From contig JAEWBD010000042.1 in NCBI GenBank assembly GCA_023391315.1, positions 1 to 11,474 of the forward strand: a DNA stretch of 11,474 bases. Direction: 5' to 3'. Source of the DNA: Bacteroidota bacterium (GTDB lineage: Bacteria; Bacteroidota; Bacteroidia; Chitinophagales; Chitinophagaceae). A model generated the notes under the pieces. The model worked only from the letters and a program-made list of their open reading frames with translations, was not told where the DNA came from and made no database searches. A program made the position numbers and the translations under genes. Position 1 is the first letter of the stretch. Each line of letters starts with the position of its first letter. Shown piece by piece: positions 1 to 6,167 of this stretch.

Positions 1-1
1 A

Positions 2-415
2 GATTTTGATGCCATTCCCACAGCAGAAGGCTGGCAGTTAAGCACGCCGCCTGCACTATTGCTGGCAGCACACAAAGCTGCACTTGATATTTTTGAAGCG
101 GCAGGAATAGAGCATCTTCATCAAAAAAGAAAAGCGTTGACCGCTTACCTGCATTTTATTTTGAATGATACCAATCAAAAATATAATGACAGCATACTTG
201 ACGTAATAACACCAGCAAATGAAAATGAAAGAGGCTGCCAGGTTTCGATGCTCATGCATAAAAACGGCAAAGCCATATTTAATGCTTTAATCAATGAAGG
301 TGTAATTTCCGATTGGCGCGAACCTAATGTAATTCGTGTGGCGCCGGTACCTTTATATAATACTTACGAAGATGTATGGCGCTTCGGAAATATTATTGAA
401 AGCATTTTGCAGTAA
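2..415 (+). CDS. kynU: Kynureninase, C-terminal part (5' end outside window)
   Basis: Kynureninase is a PLP enzyme that cleaves kynurenine or 3-hydroxykynurenine to anthranilate or 3-hydroxyanthranilate plus alanine, in tryptophan breakdown and eukaryote-like NAD synthesis. The reading frame is open from base 2, so this is the last 137 codons of a protein of about 420 residues. Family signatures seen are QLSTPPALLLAAHKAALDIF near the start, ERGCQVSM in the middle, and DWREPNVIRVAPVPLYN near the end, which is the conserved C-terminal substrate-binding region. The PLP-lysine region is not in the window. A TTG at 59 is an internal codon, not a start, because homology runs through it to the edge. 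The gene converges on the LytTR regulator with only 9 bases between stop codons, and I see no terminator hairpin there. The family call rests on recognised motifs and is firm. Confidence 0.93.
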   Translation, partial: DFDAIPTAEGWQLSTPPALLLAAHKAALDIFEAAGIEHLHQKRKALTAYLHFILNDTNQKYNDSILDVITPANENERGCQVSMLMHKNGKAIFNALINEGVISDWREPNVIRVAPVPLYNTYEDVWRFGNIIESILQ

Positions 416-424
416 GATGGTATA

Positions 425-1117
425 TTATGAAAAATAACCGCTGATCAGTCCTGAAATCTTTTCCTTGTAATTAATACCAATGGGTATAGAAGCTTTTGCT
501 GTTTCAATATTGTTGCCATAAATAGATTTTATATGATTTAATGAAACGATATAAGATTTATGAACGCGTATAAATTGTGCTTGTGGTAATATTCTTTCCA
601 TTTCCCCCATTGTTTGCAACGTTACAATATTTGCATTAGCGGTAACTATTTTAAGATAGTCTTTCATGCCTTGTATATAAATAACATCAGCAAAATTTAC
701 CTTAATAAACCTTCCGCTGCTTTTTACATAAATATGATCGCTCTTAGCCTTGCTTTCAACAGGTAAATTAATGTCAAGGTATTTATGTATTGCTTTTGTA
801 AAACGCTCGAATGGTATGGGTTTCAGCAAATAATCTATAACATTAAACTCATAACTTTCCAGGGCATAATCAGTGTAAGCTGTAGTAAGAATAATATACG
901 GCATAGCTTGTAAAGTCCGCAGGAAATTTAACCCGGTCATTCCCGGAAGCTGAACATCTAAAAATATCAGGTCAACCTGTTGCTTTAATAAAACTTCTTT
1001 CGCTTCAAGGGCATTATTACAAATTGCAACCAGTTGTAACTGTGGCGTACGTTCAATATAAGATTCAACTACCTGCTGCGCCAGCCTTTCATCTTCAACA
1101 ATTATACATTTTATCAA
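425..1117 (-). CDS. LytTR-family response regulator
   Basis: This is a 230-residue cytoplasmic transcription regulator. Residues 1-115 are a receiver domain with the acidic pair at E8/D9, phospho-acceptor D54 in FLDVQLPG, T79 and K99 in DYLLKP. Residues 125-230 are a LytTR DNA-binding domain, with the typical SSGRFIKV, VIYIQGMKDYLKI and RVHKSYIVSL segments. Its partner is almost surely the LytS-like kinase just upstream: the kinase TGA is at 1121-1119 and this gene starts at 1117, one base later, which suggests translational coupling. The start is a TTG. No ATG lies in frame before the upstream stop at 1138-1136, and TTG gives the expected N-terminus MIKCIIVEDE. The nearby ATG at 1109 is out of frame. 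The target genes cannot be told from sequence. Confidence 0.93.
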   Translation of the reverse strand: MIKCIIVEDERLAQQVVESYIERTPQLQLVAICNNALEAKEVLLKQQVDLIFLDVQLPGMTGLNFLRTLQAMPYIILTTAYTDYALESYEFNVIDYLLKPIPFERFTKAIHKYLDINLPVESKAKSDHIYVKSSGRFIKVNFADVIYIQGMKDYLKIVTANANIVTLQTMGEMERILPQAQFIRVHKSYIVSLNHIKSIYGNNIETAKASIPIGINYKEKISGLISGYFS

Positions 1118-1118
1118 A

Positions 1119-2261
1119 TCAGGCTCTTTTAAGAATTAGTGAAACAGTAAAAGTGTTGTTGCTTAAAATTACATCAAGCGTATGGGAATCCGGATAAAGA
1201 TTTTCAAGTCTTCGCCTGGCATTTTGCATGCGCAATTCAGTTGATCGGCTTTCTTCCTTTTCGGTTTGAATAATATGCAAAGCGTGGGAAGTAGGATACA
1301 ATAATTCCAGCATGTTTTTACTTGCCCTGATGCCTGTGCCCTGGATTTTTTTTGCCTGCGTTTCAAGATCAATGCTGGTATTATTAATAACGGTAAGCGC
1401 AATTTGTTCCGGTTTTATTTTTATGGTTATATATATGAATGCATTGGTGTAAGCGCTGTCGAATGCGTGTTTAAACCCGTTTTCAATAAATGAAATAAAC
1501 AGCAAAGGCTCTATCATTATATCATCAGCATCGCCTTCAATTTCAAACCGTATGTCAGCATTATACCTTATTTTTTCAAGTTCAATATAATTGCGTATGA
1601 ATTCGATTTCTTTACTCAGGAGTATTTTATCTTCATTGCATTCATAAATAAGATAACGCATCAGGTCAGCAAGTTTTAATACAACATTTGGTGTTTCGTC
1701 AGACTTCTGCATGCTTAATGAATAAATACTGTTTAAAGTATTAAAAAGAAAATGCGGGTTAAGTTGTGCTCGTAAATATTTTAACCGAAAATTGTTGTTG
1801 TCTTTTTGCAGTGCTATTAATAATTTTCTTTCATCAGAAGCCTTATTAATAAAATAAATTGCTATTGCAATTAATGTATAAATGATACTCCATAAACATT
1901 CCCTGATGACCGTACTAAAACTATAAGTAAAATAGGCTTGTTCAGCTTGCGAACCAAAATCCCAAATAATTGAATAAATACCAGATAGTATTAGCTGTAT
2001 AACCACCAGGAACAAAATAGTTAAGCCAAAAAATTGCACATATTTTTTTTTATATAAAAATCTTGAAACTATTATAGCTGAATAGAAAATGTAAGCAGGC
2101 AACAGCAAAAGATTAACTCCAAATACAAACCACCAGATCTTTGCATCGTTTAAAAAGAAAGTGAGACAATTCATTAATGGATTCATTAAAGCAAGCAATA
2201 CCCAGCAAAATATTTCAATTTTGCCCGTATGTTTTACCGGCCGGTCGTTATCAAATTCCAT
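1119..2261 (-). CDS. LytS/YehU-type membrane sensor histidine kinase
   Basis: This 380-residue sensor kinase has four predicted membrane helices at about residues 16-37, 43-66, 77-100 and 120-138, with no large extracellular domain, then a short linker. The His_kinase (PF06580) motif is QLNPHFLFNTLNS with phospho-acceptor H170. The ATP-binding domain has its N-box at FIENGFKHA (N261) and a G-box GTGI at 308-311. It should phosphorylate the LytTR regulator encoded directly downstream. An odd feature is that the segment after the G-box occurs twice. LELLYPTSHAL at 318-328 and LENLYPDSHTL at 352-362 are 34 residues apart, whereas family members normally carry it once (see findings). The ATG at 2261 gives a complete N-terminal helix. 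I found no convincing Bacteroidetes promoter in the 181-base spacer upstream of it, which it shares with divergent rpsU. The signal sensed is unknown. Confidence 0.93.
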   Translation of the reverse strand: MEFDNDRPVKHTGKIEIFCWVLLALMNPLMNCLTFFLNDAKIWWFVFGVNLLLLPAYIFYSAIIVSRFLYKKKYVQFFGLTILFLVVIQLILSGIYSIIWDFGSQAEQAYFTYSFSTVIRECLWSIIYTLIAIAIYFINKASDERKLLIALQKDNNNFRLKYLRAQLNPHFLFNTLNSIYSLSMQKSDETPNVVLKLADLMRYLIYECNEDKILLSKEIEFIRNYIELEKIRYNADIRFEIEGDADDIMIEPLLFISFIENGFKHAFDSAYTNAFIYITIKIKPEQIALTVINNTSIDLETQAKKIQGTGIRASKNMLELLYPTSHALHIIQTEKEESRSTELRMQNARRRLENLYPDSHTLDVILSNNTFTVSLILKRA

Positions 2262-2385
2262 ATGTTGTTTTTAAAGTCTAAAGCTACCGGATAGAATGCT
2301 CTGCACTAAATGATTTCGACCAACTGCCGTATAATTCCGATCAATTAAAGAAATCAAAAAATTGCCCTTTCATATCTAAATTACA

Positions 2386-2416
2386 TTTGGAAAATAGATT
2401 TATGTACTTATCTTTG
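2386..2416 (+). promoter_or_regulatory. Bacteroidetes-type promoter of rpsU
   Basis: A -33 box TTTG lies at 2386-2389 and a -7 box TATCTTTG at 2409-2416, matching TAnnTTTG exactly with a 19-base spacer. The transcript should start near 2420-2423, giving a leader of only about 20 bases before the rpsU ATG. This is pattern matching to the known sigma-ABfr consensus. Confidence 0.85.
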
Positions 2417-2426
2417 CAGCCCTAAA

Positions 2427-2432
2427 AAAGGA
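2427..2432 (+). promoter_or_regulatory. SD-like AAAGGA before rpsU
   Basis: AAAGGA lies ten bases before the rpsU ATG and is complementary to six bases of the conserved 16S rRNA tail. The leaders of hpf, tuf, secE and nusG show no such motif. In Flavobacterium, bS21 hides the anti-SD, and rpsU mRNA carries an SD read by bS21-deficient ribosomes. This motif could act the same way, but it is short and overlaps an A-rich leader motif shared with other genes here. Confidence 0.4.
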
Positions 2433-2442
2433 AAAGTAATTT

Positions 2443-2640
2443 ATGTTAATTGTAGATTCAAAAGATTGCGAAAACATTGACAAAGCGCTCAAGAAGTATA
2501 AAAAGAAGTACGAAAAGAGCAAAACCTTATTACAATTAAGGGAGCGCCAGACTTTTACAAAACCTTCTGTTAAGCGTCGCAACCAGATTTTAAAAGCTAT
2601 TTACAAGCAAAAAATCTCCAGCGGAAAGATTGAGCTTTAA
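2443..2640 (+). CDS. rpsU: Small ribosomal subunit protein bS21
   Basis: This 65-residue, lysine-rich protein of the 30S platform is close to the normal bS21 length. It shows the family pattern ENIDKALKKYKKKYEKS, then LRERQTFTKPSVKRR, then a basic C-terminal helix. In Bacteroidia, bS21 together with bS18 and bS6 sequesters the 16S 3' tail, which is why these bacteria ignore SD sequences. A tyrosine is present at position 54, the residue I recall as contacting the tail in the Flavobacterium ribosome. The gene has its own strong promoter 27 bases upstream and is followed by a 12-bp inverted repeat that runs up to the xerC start. The start at ATG 2443 matches family N-termini (short, I-V-rich first strand). 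The identification is firm; autoregulation is inferred. Confidence 0.95.
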   Translation: MLIVDSKDCENIDKALKKYKKKYEKSKTLLQLRERQTFTKPSVKRRNQILKAIYKQKISSGKIEL

Positions 2641-2661
2641 TATTTTTCTATTATAGATAGA

Positions 2662-2696
2662 AAACAGCCATAAGATATATAATTTTATGGCTGTTT
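2662..2696 (+). terminator. Hairpin between rpsU and xerC, abutting the xerC ATG
   Basis: AAACAGCCATAA (2662-2673) and TTATGGCTGTTT (2685-2696) form a perfect 12-bp stem, extendable by about 3 pairs, around a short AT loop. It lies 21 bases after the rpsU stop. The T-run is only three bases and is followed at once by the xerC ATG at 2697. It could be a leaky terminator or attenuator, or a structure that limits xerC translation. Confidence 0.55.
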
Positions 2697-3590
2697 ATGT
2701 TTGCTCAATATCCACAAAAAGAAGCTTTCCTCAATTATCTGCGTTTTGAAAAACGCTATTCGCAGCATACCATCATTTCTTACCAAAACGATCTTGAACA
2801 GTTTTTAAGTTTTGTGATTGCCGAATTTGACAGGCCGGGCATAGCTGAAATTAATGCGGCTATAGTCAGATCCTGGCTGGCGCATCTTAAGCAGGAAGAA
2901 GATTTAACGGCAAAATCCATCAACCGTAAAATTTCCACTTTAAAATCATTCTATAAATTTTTAATGCGGGAGGGCATTGTGGAAACAACGCCTATGAGCA
3001 CCATCAACGCACCAAAAAGCAACAAGCGCCTGCCGGTTTACGTGGAAGAAAAAGATATTCAAACATTATTTGATTATGTAGAATTTTCAGACGACTGGAA
3101 AGGAAGAACTGAAAAACTGGTATTACAGCTTTTTTATAATACAGGCATGCGTGTAAGCGAGCTGGTGAATTTAAAAACATCCCAGATTGATAGTGCTTAC
3201 AACCATATAAAGGTTTTAGGCAAAGGCAATAAAGAAAGAATCATACCGGTAAATAAAGAACTAATAGCAAATCTTCAGGATTATATAAAACATAAGCCGG
3301 GAGACGGCAACACCGGCCAGGTATTTGTAAACGAAAAAGGCAAGCCATTATATGCCAGGCAGGTATATAATATGGTAAAGAAAAACCTGTCGCTGGTTAC
3401 TACTGTAAATAAGAAAAGCCCGCATATTTTACGCCACAGTTTTGCCACCCATTTAACCAGTAACGGGGCCGATCTGAATGCAGTAAAGGAGTTGCTTGGC
3501 CATAGCAGCCTTGCAGCGACACAGGTTTACACGCACAACGACATCGAACGTTTAAAAGAGGTATTTAAAAAAGCACATCCCAAGGCTTAA
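2697..3590 (+). CDS. xerC: XerC/XerD-type tyrosine recombinase
   Basis: This 297-residue site-specific recombinase has the usual Xer length. It probably resolves chromosome dimers at dif together with a partner Xer protein. The N-terminal SAM-like DNA-binding domain spans about residues 6-92 (FLNYLRFEKRYSQHT, INRKISTLKSFYKFL). The catalytic domain spans about 110-290 with every active-site residue visible: R152 in TGMRVSEL, K176 in GKGNKER, H243 and R246 in HILRHSFATHL, H269 in LLGHSS, and nucleophile Y278 in TQVYTH. The start at ATG 2697 is forced, since the conserved N-terminal helix begins at once and the next Met is at residue 90. The gene lies between rpsU and hpf and has no visible promoter, so it is probably read through from rpsU. 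Full Xer length and housekeeping context argue against a mobile-element integrase. XerC versus XerD cannot be settled here. Confidence 0.9.
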   Translation: MFAQYPQKEAFLNYLRFEKRYSQHTIISYQNDLEQFLSFVIAEFDRPGIAEINAAIVRSWLAHLKQEEDLTAKSINRKISTLKSFYKFLMREGIVETTPMSTINAPKSNKRLPVYVEEKDIQTLFDYVEFSDDWKGRTEKLVLQLFYNTGMRVSELVNLKTSQIDSAYNHIKVLGKGNKERIIPVNKELIANLQDYIKHKPGDGNTGQVFVNEKGKPLYARQVYNMVKKNLSLVTTVNKKSPHILRHSFATHLTSNGADLNAVKELLGHSSLAATQVYTHNDIERLKEVFKKAHPKA

Positions 3591-3662
3591 ATAGTTTGAT
3601 AAATTGCCTTAAAATTCCTTTAAAAAGTGACAAAAAAATGAGGTATTAAAATTTAAAAATTC

Positions 3663-3670
3663 TATCTTCA
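3663..3670 (+). promoter_or_regulatory. Possible -7 box of an hpf promoter
   Basis: TATCTTCA matches the Bacteroidetes -7 box TAnnTTTG at six of eight positions. No TTTG lies at the proper distance upstream, so this is a weak candidate. It is supported mainly by its place ahead of a leader motif that resembles the leader downstream of the strong promoter at 4142-4171. Confidence 0.3.
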
Positions 3671-3689
3671 TCAACGGAAATCAATAAAC

Positions 3690-3736
3690 CCCGAAAGGGC
3701 ATTTCCAGGTGAGTTCTTTTTTTATTGTTCACTTTA
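3690..3736 (+). promoter_or_regulatory. hpf leader element, copy 1 of a shared leader motif
   Basis: The 5' leader of hpf contains CCCGAAAGGG (3690-3699), a 3-bp stem with a GAAA tetraloop, followed at 3712-3736 by AGTTC, seven Ts, ATTGT and TCACTTTA. The leader of the tRNA-tuf operon at 4176-4215 carries the same parts in the same order. The element ends 14 bases before the chosen hpf start. Its function is unknown. Confidence 0.5.
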
Positions 3737-3750
3737 AAAGCAGTTTTTTT

Positions 3751-4050
3751 ATGAATGTAAACATTGAAACGGTACACTTTACCGCCGACGCTAAACTGAT
3801 AGACCACGTAAACAAAAAACTTAATAAGCTAACCACATTCCACGACCGAATAATACGTACCGATGTTTTTCTTAAATTAGACAATGTGGCGCATAATATT
3901 AAAGATAAAATTGCCGAAATAAGAATATACGTGCCCAGGCACAGCTTTTTTGTAAAAGCAACTTCAAAGTCGTTTCAGGAATCTTTCGACAGCGCATTAG
4001 ATTCTGTAGTTAACCAATTAAAAAAACAAAAAGAAAAACAAGCCGCTTAA
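3751..4050 (+). CDS. hpf: Ribosome hibernation-promoting factor, short HPF/RaiA type
   Basis: This 99-residue protein has the HPF/YfiA fold. It binds the 30S decoding region in stationary phase or stress and silences or protects idle ribosomes. Features seen are the N-terminal strand MNVNIETVHFTADAKL, a helix LIDHVNKKLNKLTTF, the strand DVFLKLDN, the strand AEIRIYVPRHSFFVKAT, and the helix SFQESFDSALDSVVNQLKKQKEK. The long-HPF C-terminal dimerisation domain is absent. I chose ATG 3751 over the in-frame GTG at 3709, because the 14 extra residues are unlike the family and would overlap the leader motif. The gene follows xerC after 160 bases, with a possible own promoter and a strong terminator downstream. 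Encoding HPF beside bS21 and EF-Tu puts ribosome activity and silencing at one locus. Confidence 0.92.
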   Translation: MNVNIETVHFTADAKLIDHVNKKLNKLTTFHDRIIRTDVFLKLDNVAHNIKDKIAEIRIYVPRHSFFVKATSKSFQESFDSALDSVVNQLKKQKEKQAA

Positions 4051-4072
4051 TTTTAAAGCGCTTTAAAATTAA
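4047..4072. repeat. Perfect 26-base palindrome over the hpf stop codon
   Basis: Arms TTAATTTTAAAGC (4047-4059) and GCTTTAAAATTAA (4060-4072) are exact reverse complements with no spacer, and include the hpf TAA at 4048-4050. It immediately precedes the GC-rich terminator and shares two bases with it. It could be an upstream part of the terminator or a protein-binding site. Confidence 0.75.
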
Positions 4073-4099
4073 AACCTCCGCCTTCAGCGGGGGTTTTTT
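4071..4099 (+). terminator. Intrinsic terminator of hpf
   Basis: The stem AAAACCTCCGC (4071-4081) pairs with GCGGGGGTTTT (4087-4097) with one G-U pair, a 5-base loop, and a run of six Ts (4094-4099). It lies 20 bases after the hpf stop and separates hpf from the tRNA-tuf promoter. Confidence 0.88.
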
Positions 4100-4141
4100 A
4101 ATTTATTCTTGCAAAACCACTTCAAAAATTCTGCGTAAAAT

Positions 4142-4171
4142 TTTGCCAAATGAAGTTTTCACTTACCTTTG
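4142..4171 (+). promoter_or_regulatory. Bacteroidetes-type promoter of the tRNA-tuf operon
   Basis: TTTG at 4142-4145 and TACCTTTG at 4164-4171, separated by 18 bases, match the -33/-7 consensus exactly. Transcription should start near 4175-4178, about 95 bases before the first tRNA. It is the only strong promoter I see ahead of the four tRNAs and tuf. Confidence 0.85.
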
Positions 4172-4175
4172 CCAT

Positions 4176-4215
4176 CCCGAAAAAAAGGGGTAGTTCTTTT
4201 ATTGTCGTCACTTTA
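4176..4215 (+). promoter_or_regulatory. tRNA-tuf leader element, copy 2 of the shared leader motif
   Basis: CCCGAAAAAAAGGGG (4176-4190) can form a small stem right at the predicted RNA 5' end. It is followed by AGTTC, four Ts, ATTGT, CG and TCACTTTA (4192-4215), nearly identical to the hpf leader at 3712-3736. About 57 bases of AT-rich leader then lead to the first tRNA. Its role is unknown. Confidence 0.5.
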
Positions 4216-4272
4216 GGAATTAAAAAGGATATTTTCAATTATTAGGTGGCGTAATTAATAATTATTACAAAA

Positions 4273-4345
4273 GCCACTTTAGCTCAGCTGGTAGAGCAAC
4301 TGATTTGTAATCAGTAGGTCGTTGGTTCGATTCCGACAAGTGGCT
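4273..4345 (+). tRNA. tRNA-Thr (anticodon TGT)
   Basis: This is a 73-base cloverleaf. The acceptor stem GCCACTT/AAGTGGC is perfect, the anticodon stem ACTGA/TCAGT carries TGT at 4306-4308, and the T-arm is GTTGG-TTCGATT-CCGAC. The discriminator base is T and no CCA is encoded. It is the first gene after the promoter, and its place matches E. coli thrU. Confidence 0.97.
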
Positions 4346-4360
4346 CTGGTATTTATAATT

Positions 4361-4443
<83 letters not shown>

Positions 4444-4565
4444 CAGCTAATTTGGTAATAGGGTAACTACTAATTGCCTTATTGAATAAGTTCTTTGAGA
4501 TTTGAATGTTTGAACTACAGTAATCATCTTTAAATTACTATATTTTCAAATTTTTAAATTAAAAT

Positions 4566-4638
4566 GCGGGAGTAGCTCATTTGGTAGAGCGATAGCCTTC
4601 CAAGCTATAGGTGGCCAGTTCGAGCCTGGTCTCCCGCT
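4566..4638 (+). tRNA. tRNA-Gly (anticodon TCC)
   Basis: This is a 73-base cloverleaf with acceptor stem GCGGGAG/CTCCCGC, anticodon stem ATAGC/GCTAT carrying TCC at 4599-4601, and T-arm GCCAG-TTCGAGC-CTGGT. The discriminator is T. The 122-base AT-rich spacer from tRNA-Tyr (4444-4565) holds no gene and no clear promoter. Confidence 0.97.
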
Positions 4639-4663
4639 CTTGAATGAGATGACAGAGGATAGA

Positions 4664-4711
4664 TGACAGTTGACGGGAACTTCACTGTCAATTTACAACG
4701 GTCAACTGTCA
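4664..4711. repeat. Inverted repeat between tRNA-Gly and tRNA-Thr
   Basis: TGACAGTTGAC (4664-4674) and GTCAACTGTCA (4701-4711) are perfect 11-bp reverse complements around 26 bases that hold a further CTGTCAA. A run of Ts follows from 4714, and TGTCAA/TTGACA flank that run. The shape resembles a terminator, but it sits inside a tRNA operon with no new promoter visible, so it may be a dispersed intergenic repeat or a processing signal. Confidence 0.7.
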
Positions 4712-4726
4712 ACTTTTTTTTGACAA

Positions 4727-4798
<72 letters not shown>

Positions 4799-4913
4799 CT
4801 GTTCAAAGACTGGATGAAATTTGTGCCGCTGAAGCGGAACGATATAAATTTTAATTGCTGAAGCCTTAAAGCTGATAGCTGGATTTTTAAACAACAACAC
4901 AAAAACGATAAAG

Positions 4914-6101
4914 ATGTCTAAAGAGACTTTTAAGAGGGATAAACCTCACGTAAACGTTGGTACAATTGGTCACATTGACCATGGTAAAACCACTTTAACC
5001 GCAGCTATTACTACCATCTTATCTTCAAAAGGTATGGCTGAGGCAAGAAAATATGATGAAATTGATGCCGCCCCTGAAGAAAAAGAGCGTGGTATTACTA
5101 TTAACACAGCACACGTTGAATATCAGACGGTTAATCGTCACTATGCTCACGTTGACTGTCCGGGTCACGCGGATTATGTGAAAAACATGATTACCGGTGC
5201 TGCCCAGATGGACGGTGCTATCCTTGTTGTTGCTGCAACTGATGGCCCCATGCCTCAAACCAAAGAACACATCCTGCTGGCTCGCCAGGTAGGCGTTCCC
5301 CGCATGGTAGTGTTTATGAATAAAGTTGACCTGGTTGATGATCCTGAATTATTAGAGCTTGTTGAAATGGAAATTCGTGAGCTTTTAAGCTTCTACGGTT
5401 TCGATGGCGATAACACTCCTATTATACAGGGTTCTGCAACCGGTGCTTTGGCCGGCGAAGAAAAATGGGTTAAGAAAGTTGAAGAATTAATGGACGCTGT
5501 TGATAGCTATATTCCTCTGCCTCCCCGTCCAATCGATCAGCCTTTCCTTATGTCTGTTGAAGACGTATTCTCAATTACCGGCCGTGGTACTGTTGCCACA
5601 GGACGTATTGAGCGCGGTGTGATCAAAGTTGGCGATCCTGTTGAACTGGTTGGTTTAATGGATGCTCCTTTAAGCTCAACTGTAACAGGTGTGGAAATGT
5701 TCAAAAAATTGCTGGATCGCGGTGAAGCCGGTGATAATGCAGGTTTACTGTTACGCGGTATTGAAAAGAAAGATATCCGTCGCGGTATGGTTATCGTTCA
5801 GCCTAAGAGCATTACTCCCCACACTGAATTCAAATGCGAAGTTTATGTACTGAGCAAAGAAGAAGGTGGCCGTCATACGCCGTTCTTCAACAAATACCGT
5901 CCTCAGTTCTATTTCAGAACTACAGACGTTACAGGTGAAGTAGCTTTACCTGAAGGAACTGAAATGGTAATGCCTGGTGATAACATCGGTTTAACCGTTA
6001 AGTTAATTCAGCCGATAGCTATGGAAAAAGGTTTGAAGTTCGCTATCCGCGAAGGTGGCCGTACAGTAGGTGCAGGCCAGGTTACTGAAATCATAAAATA
6101 A
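4914..6101 (+). CDS. tuf: Elongation factor Tu
   Basis: This 395-residue GTPase carries aminoacyl-tRNA to the ribosome A site. Domain I holds all GTP motifs: G1 GHIDHGKT at 19-26, switch I RGITI at 59-63, G3 DCPGH at 81-85, G4 NKVD at 136-139 and G5 SAT at 174-176 (the last is SAL in E. coli). Domains II and III follow, with TGRGTVATGRIERG at 222-235 and GGRHTPFFNKYRPQFYFRTTDVTG in domain III. The length is normal. The start at ATG 4914 follows an A-rich leader with no SD, as usual for Bacteroidetes. It is probably transcribed with the four upstream tRNAs from the promoter at 4142-4171. A strong AT-rich hairpin follows at 6125-6161. Identification is certain. Confidence 0.99.
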   Translation: MSKETFKRDKPHVNVGTIGHIDHGKTTLTAAITTILSSKGMAEARKYDEIDAAPEEKERGITINTAHVEYQTVNRHYAHVDCPGHADYVKNMITGAAQMDGAILVVAATDGPMPQTKEHILLARQVGVPRMVVFMNKVDLVDDPELLELVEMEIRELLSFYGFDGDNTPIIQGSATGALAGEEKWVKKVEELMDAVDSYIPLPPRPIDQPFLMSVEDVFSITGRGTVATGRIERGVIKVGDPVELVGLMDAPLSSTVTGVEMFKKLLDRGEAGDNAGLLLRGIEKKDIRRGMVIVQPKSITPHTEFKCEVYVLSKEEGGRHTPFFNKYRPQFYFRTTDVTGEVALPEGTEMVMPGDNIGLTVKLIQPIAMEKGLKFAIREGGRTVGAGQVTEIIK

Positions 6102-6124
6102 TCGGTATTTTTGACAATCGATAT

Positions 6125-6161
6125 AAATTAGCTAATTAGCAATTTGCTAATTAGCTAATTT
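6125..6161 (+). repeat. Long AT-rich hairpin between tuf and tRNA-Trp
   Basis: The arm at 6125-6140 and the arm at 6146-6161 are perfect 16-bp reverse complements with a 5-base loop. Each arm is built of the short unit AATTAGC/GCTAATT used twice. It lies 24 bases after the tuf stop and 7 bases before tRNA-Trp. It could lower read-through from tuf, protect the tuf 3' end or guide RNase processing. There is no T-run after it, so a classical terminator is unlikely. Confidence 0.7.
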
Positions 6162-6167
6162 GATTTT

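Noticed and set aside
416..424. Terminator between kynureninase and the LytTR regulator
   Set aside because: There are only nine bases between stops and no inverted repeat was found around them.
2697..3590. Tyrosine recombinase as an integrase of a mobile element
   Set aside because: It has full Xer length, sits between rpsU and hpf, and no attachment repeats, cargo or tRNA disruption are seen. The tRNAs downstream are intact.
3709..3750. In-frame GTG at 3709 extending hpf by 14 residues
   Set aside because: The extra residues are unlike HPF proteins, and the region is covered by the leader motif. ATG 3751 gives the family N-terminus.
4664..4725. Inverted repeat plus T-run as a true terminator after tRNA-Gly
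   Set aside because: No promoter is visible between it and tRNA-Thr(GGT)/tuf. A full terminator would leave tuf without a start, so I list it as a repeat.
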